Shown here piece after piece: positions 4,791-7,419 of a stretch of 7,419 nt of DNA (its first letter is position 1; the number at the start of each line of letters is the position of its first letter). Made by a program: the position numbers and the translations under genes. The DNA is from Spirochaetia bacterium (lineage in GTDB: Bacteria; Spirochaetota; Spirochaetia; Treponematales; Treponemataceae), in assembly GCA_900769985.1 (NCBI GenBank), contig CAAGIS010000210.1:1-7419 (forward strand), read 5' to 3'. The notes beneath the pieces are model-generated. The model searched no databases and had not been told where the DNA came from. It worked only from the letters and a program-made list of their open reading frames with translations.

Positions 4791-6181
4791 AAAAGGCCTT
4801 CCCTCATGATTTCTTTTTCAGTTGACATGCCGCACCTTATTTTTAATGCAGCATCTTCCTTTAATGTCAGAAAGCCGTGCCTTGCGATATGCTTTCTTAT
4901 TTCACTTTCGCTTTCGTTTCTTTCAATCATCGCGCGACATTTTTCGTCTACGTCAAATACTTCGCTTACTGCAGTCCTTCCTTTGCATCCTGTCATGCCG
5001 CATGACATGCATCCTTTTCCTTTGCAGTCAGGACACGGCTTTCTGACAAGGCGCTGGGCAATTACAGTCTTAAGCGTTCCTGCAATCAGGTATGGTTCGA
5101 TTCCGAGATTCTTGAGCCTTGCAACTGAAGAAACGCTGTCATTCGTATGAACTGTAGAAAGAATCAGGTGTCCTGTAAGGGATGCACGGACTGCAAGTTC
5201 TGCAGTCTCTCTGTCGCGGATTTCGCCTACCATTATGACGTCGGGGTCATGCCGCAAGATTCTTCGAAGGACGCTTTCAAACGTAAGCCCGATTTCATCG
5301 TTTACTTGTACTTGCTCGATTCCGTCAATTATTTTTTCAACTGGATCTTCTATTGTCACAATCTTCAAATGCTCTGCGTCCATTTCCCTTATCATCGCAT
5401 GGAGGGTAGTCGTCTTACCGCTTCCCGTCGGCCCTGTTGCAAGAATCATTCCGTACGGATTTTTTAATGAAGATTTTATTTTTTTTAAGTTCACTTCTGA
5501 AAAGCCGAGATGTTCAAGTGAAAGTTCATCGCCTTCACTTTTAAAAAGACGCAAGACTATGTCCTGTCCTGCAGCAGACGGAACGACTGAAACACGCATG
5601 TCAAGTTTTTTTCCTTCAGTCATTACGCTCATCCTTCCGTCCTGACATAGTCTGCTTTCCATTACGTTAAGTCCTGACATGATTTTTACGCGGCCTGCAA
5701 TGGCATCAAAAACAGCCCTTTCAAAAACGCGCACCGTCTGTAACACGCCGTCAATCCTCATCCTTACTTTTACTGCTTCCTTCGTTCCCTGAATGTGAAT
5801 ATCGCTTGCGTTCCGTCTTATCGCTTCGAGGCAGACTGCGTTTATTATGTTTACTGCAGGAGCATCGGAACTTATTTCTTCAAGAAGGTATCCGCTTTCT
5901 GACTTTTTTTTCTGCAGGCAGTTTTCTGCTTTGCCGTCCATAAAGTTTCCGGTGAACTCTGCAAAGTCAGAATCTTTTACAAAAATTGCCTTCACTTTTT
6001 TTGGTTCGTGCGCCTTTTCAAGAACTTTTATGACGCCTTCATGACTTTGCGAAACTGCAACTGAAACTTCATTTTCTGTCTCGCTGATTTTTACGCATCT
6101 CGAGCATTTGATGAACTCTTTCGTATATTGTCCCTTTATGCTCTGGAACTCTGAAAACTCAAGTATGTCAAAGTTTTTCAT
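4787..6181 (-). CDS. gspE: Type II secretion ATPase GspE
   Basis: Cytoplasmic hexameric ATPase that powers pseudopilus assembly. The 464-residue protein is complete. An N-terminal region (1-95) is weakly conserved and contains a CxxC pair (C26, C29). The nucleotide-binding core follows: Walker A GPTGSGKTTT at 250-259, Asp box IVTIEDPVE at 274-282, Walker B-like VIMVGEIRD at 315-323, and His box GHLILSTVHTND at 337-348. All key catalytic residues are present. The zinc-binding tetracysteine is at 383-399 (CPDCKGKGCMSCGMTGC). Only four residues separate its two CxxC pairs, far fewer than in proteobacterial GspE, and this accounts for most of the shorter C-terminus. The start is supported by a GAGGTG Shine-Dalgarno 5 bases upstream inside gspD. 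The start and stop overlap the neighbours by 4 bases each. A PilB-type type IV pilus ATPase is the alternative, but the adjacent gspG and gspK favour a T2SS. Confidence 0.97.
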   Translation of the reverse strand: MKNFDILEFSEFQSIKGQYTKEFIKCSRCVKISETENEVSVAVSQSHEGVIKVLEKAHEPKKVKAIFVKDSDFAEFTGNFMDGKAENCLQKKKSESGYLLEEISSDAPAVNIINAVCLEAIRRNASDIHIQGTKEAVKVRMRIDGVLQTVRVFERAVFDAIAGRVKIMSGLNVMESRLCQDGRMSVMTEGKKLDMRVSVVPSAAGQDIVLRLFKSEGDELSLEHLGFSEVNLKKIKSSLKNPYGMILATGPTGSGKTTTLHAMIREMDAEHLKIVTIEDPVEKIIDGIEQVQVNDEIGLTFESVLRRILRHDPDVIMVGEIRDRETAELAVRASLTGHLILSTVHTNDSVSSVARLKNLGIEPYLIAGTLKTVIAQRLVRKPCPDCKGKGCMSCGMTGCKGRTAVSEVFDVDEKCRAMIERNESESEIRKHIARHGFLTLKEDAALKIRCGMSTEKEIMREGLL

Positions 6182-7419
6182 TTTGGCACCTCACCATATT
6201 TTCTCTTGAGCCTGAGGAGGTTCTCTTTTTCGCTCAGCGTTTCTCTTTCTGCCATGTTTTCAACTGACGGAACAAGATATATTACAAACTCAGTCTCAAC
6301 TGCCGAAACGACTTTCTTTTTAAAAAGCCATCCTAAAAGCGGAATCTTTCCGAGAAGCGGAACTCTCTTTTCTGAAATTTCTTCTTCCGTCTGGAAAAGT
6401 CCGCCTATTACGACAGGCTCTCCGCTTTTTGTCCTGACGTTCGTGCTCACTTTTTTTTCAGTCGTAGACGGCGGCATCGCATCTGCTGCATTGCTTCCTG
6501 ACGATGATTCTGAGCTTCCCTGTTTTGAAACTTGTGCATCGACTTTCACTGTCACCATTCCGTCGCCGCCTGCCCAGCCATTTATCGAAAGCGTAAGCCC
6601 ACTTGAAATTTCTCTCGTAGTGCTTGTGTATAAATCGCCCTTTGTGTCTACGATTATGTCGCGGTACCTTGTCGTGTTCGTGTTTGAAAAACTCAATGAC
6701 TCGCCGCTTATTCCGTTCAGCGTAGTGTCTGCAAGCACGCGCGACTTTCCTTCCGATAGCTCTGCATTGAGGCTTCCTGCAAACTGCACTCCGAACTTTG
6801 AAATTATGTCAAAGTTTATGCTGAATATGTTTGAAAGCATTCCGCTCCAGGAACTTCCTGCACCGCTATCTGTGTTTTCTGCGCTGAACGATGAGCCTGC
6901 GTTGAGCCCGCCTGTTTTCTGCCTCTGGATTACAAGAAGCTGGTATTTTATCTGCTGCTTCGGTCTATCAATTTCATTTAAGTCTGCAAGAAACTTTTCA
7001 TACTGACTGTCAGTTCCGCTAAAAAATATCAAAGTCGGCTCTGATGTTTCAGTCACGTTTTCTTTTCCTGCTGTCTGCGGAAGCGATTTTATAAGCTCGT
7101 CACTCTTTATGTATTTGAGCCGGACAGCCCTGCTTTGCTTTCTGCTGTCAATGACTGCGATAAACTCAGAAAGCTTCGCGCAGCTTTCATTTGTCACTTG
7201 CGTTACAAAACCGTTGTCAGACGGAAGCATTATTATGTCAGACAGAAGCAGTTCCTTTGGAATGAGGGCTGCTGCATCTTTTGCATTTGCGTTTTCAAAA
7301 TAAAAACTTTTATAGTTTCTGTCTTCAAGTGGAACGTCAATCTGCTTTATGAACTCTTCTATTGGATTTATTTCAGATGCACTTCCTGTAAGGATAATTG
7401 AATTTGAACTTTTGTCCTG
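6178..7419 (-). CDS. gspD: Type II secretion system secretin GspD (5' end outside window)
   Basis: Outer-membrane secretin that forms the multimeric exit channel of the T2SS. The reading frame is open to the window edge, so the signal peptide and first N domains are missing; 413 residues are visible. Visible residues 8-28 carry the end of an N1-type domain (IILTGSASEI followed by an FIKQID helix). Further N-type repeats cover about 34-91 and 97-155. The secretin beta-barrel begins near 156. Its hallmark block lies at about 333-367 and includes GEPVVIGGLF and VPLLGKIPLLGWLF. A Ser-rich stretch at 302-313 interrupts the barrel before this block. After the barrel only about 25 charged residues remain, so a classical pilotin-binding S domain is absent or very short. 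The stop overlaps the gspE start by 4 bases (ATGA). An internal ATG at 7230 is not the start, because secretin sequence continues upstream of it. Family assignment is secure from the conserved block and the neighbours. Confidence 0.96.
   Translation of the reverse strand, partial: QDKSSNSIILTGSASEINPIEEFIKQIDVPLEDRNYKSFYFENANAKDAAALIPKELLLSDIIMLPSDNGFVTQVTNESCAKLSEFIAVIDSRKQSRAVRLKYIKSDELIKSLPQTAGKENVTETSEPTLIFFSGTDSQYEKFLADLNEIDRPKQQIKYQLLVIQRQKTGGLNAGSSFSAENTDSGAGSSWSGMLSNIFSINFDIISKFGVQFAGSLNAELSEGKSRVLADTTLNGISGESLSFSNTNTTRYRDIIVDTKGDLYTSTTREISSGLTLSINGWAGGDGMVTVKVDAQVSKQGSSESSSGSNAADAMPPSTTEKKVSTNVRTKSGEPVVIGGLFQTEEEISEKRVPLLGKIPLLGWLFKKKVVSAVETEFVIYLVPSVENMAERETLSEKENLLRLKRKYGEVPK

Noticed and set aside
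4787..6181. Type IV pilus (PilB/PilC) rather than T2SS identity
   Set aside because: The neighbouring GspG carries the GspG-specific calcium-loop region, and a GspK-like subunit without Glu5 is present. Both point to a T2SS.
6206..7006. Open frame of 266 codons on the plus strand opposite gspD
   Set aside because: Its protein is rich in Ser, Phe and Leu, as expected from antisense of a purine-rich gene. It lies wholly over a strongly conserved secretin and has no family resemblance.

Overview
The window holds one end of a compact type II secretion system (T2SS, general secretory pathway) operon. All of its genes lie on the minus strand, so they are transcribed from position 7419 towards position 1. 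The host is probably a diderm spirochaete, and Treponema-like is my best guess. The reasons are a moderately low G+C content judged by eye, a relaxed lipobox (F-F-S-C), and a divergent, slimmed-down T2SS. This is an impression, not a phylogenetic assignment.

Layout in transcription order: gspD secretin (7419-6178, 5' end outside the window); gspE ATPase (6181-4787); gspF platform protein (4790-3768); gspG major pseudopilin (3771-3316); a 47-residue single-helix ORF in the slot where gspH/gspI usually sit (3310-3167); a pseudopilin of GspJ/GspI type without a leader peptide (3180-2788); a GspK-like tip pseudopilin (start probably 2801, stop 1983); a 465-residue inner-membrane protein that looks like GspL, GspM and the GspC homology region joined in one chain (1986-589); and a small lipoprotein with a beta-sandwich and a TPR-like tail (592-131). 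The last 130 bases hold three perfect inverted repeats, the one nearest the stop codon being terminator-like.

The genes are packed tightly. Five junctions are 4-base ATGA overlaps (D/E, E/F, F/G, K/L, L/lipoprotein). Two are 14-base overlaps (small ORF/J and J/K). One is a 5-base gap (G/small ORF). Almost every start has a strong Shine-Dalgarno sequence inside the previous gene, so the set is almost certainly one translationally coupled operon. No promoter is visible; it should lie upstream of gspD, outside the window.

How the parts fit: GspE hydrolyses ATP at the cytoplasmic face. GspF and the L/M/C-like protein form the inner-membrane platform. GspG polymerises into the pseudopilus, with the J-like and K-like proteins (and perhaps the 47-residue protein) at its tip. 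GspD is the outer-membrane gate. The terminal lipoprotein is a reasonable candidate for a secretin-assembly (pilotin-like) factor. No separate gspC, gspH, gspM, gspN or prepilin peptidase gspO is present in the window. The most notable features are the leaderless pseudopilin, the unlisted 47-residue ORF, the apparent L-M-C fusion and the missing N-terminal segment of GspF.
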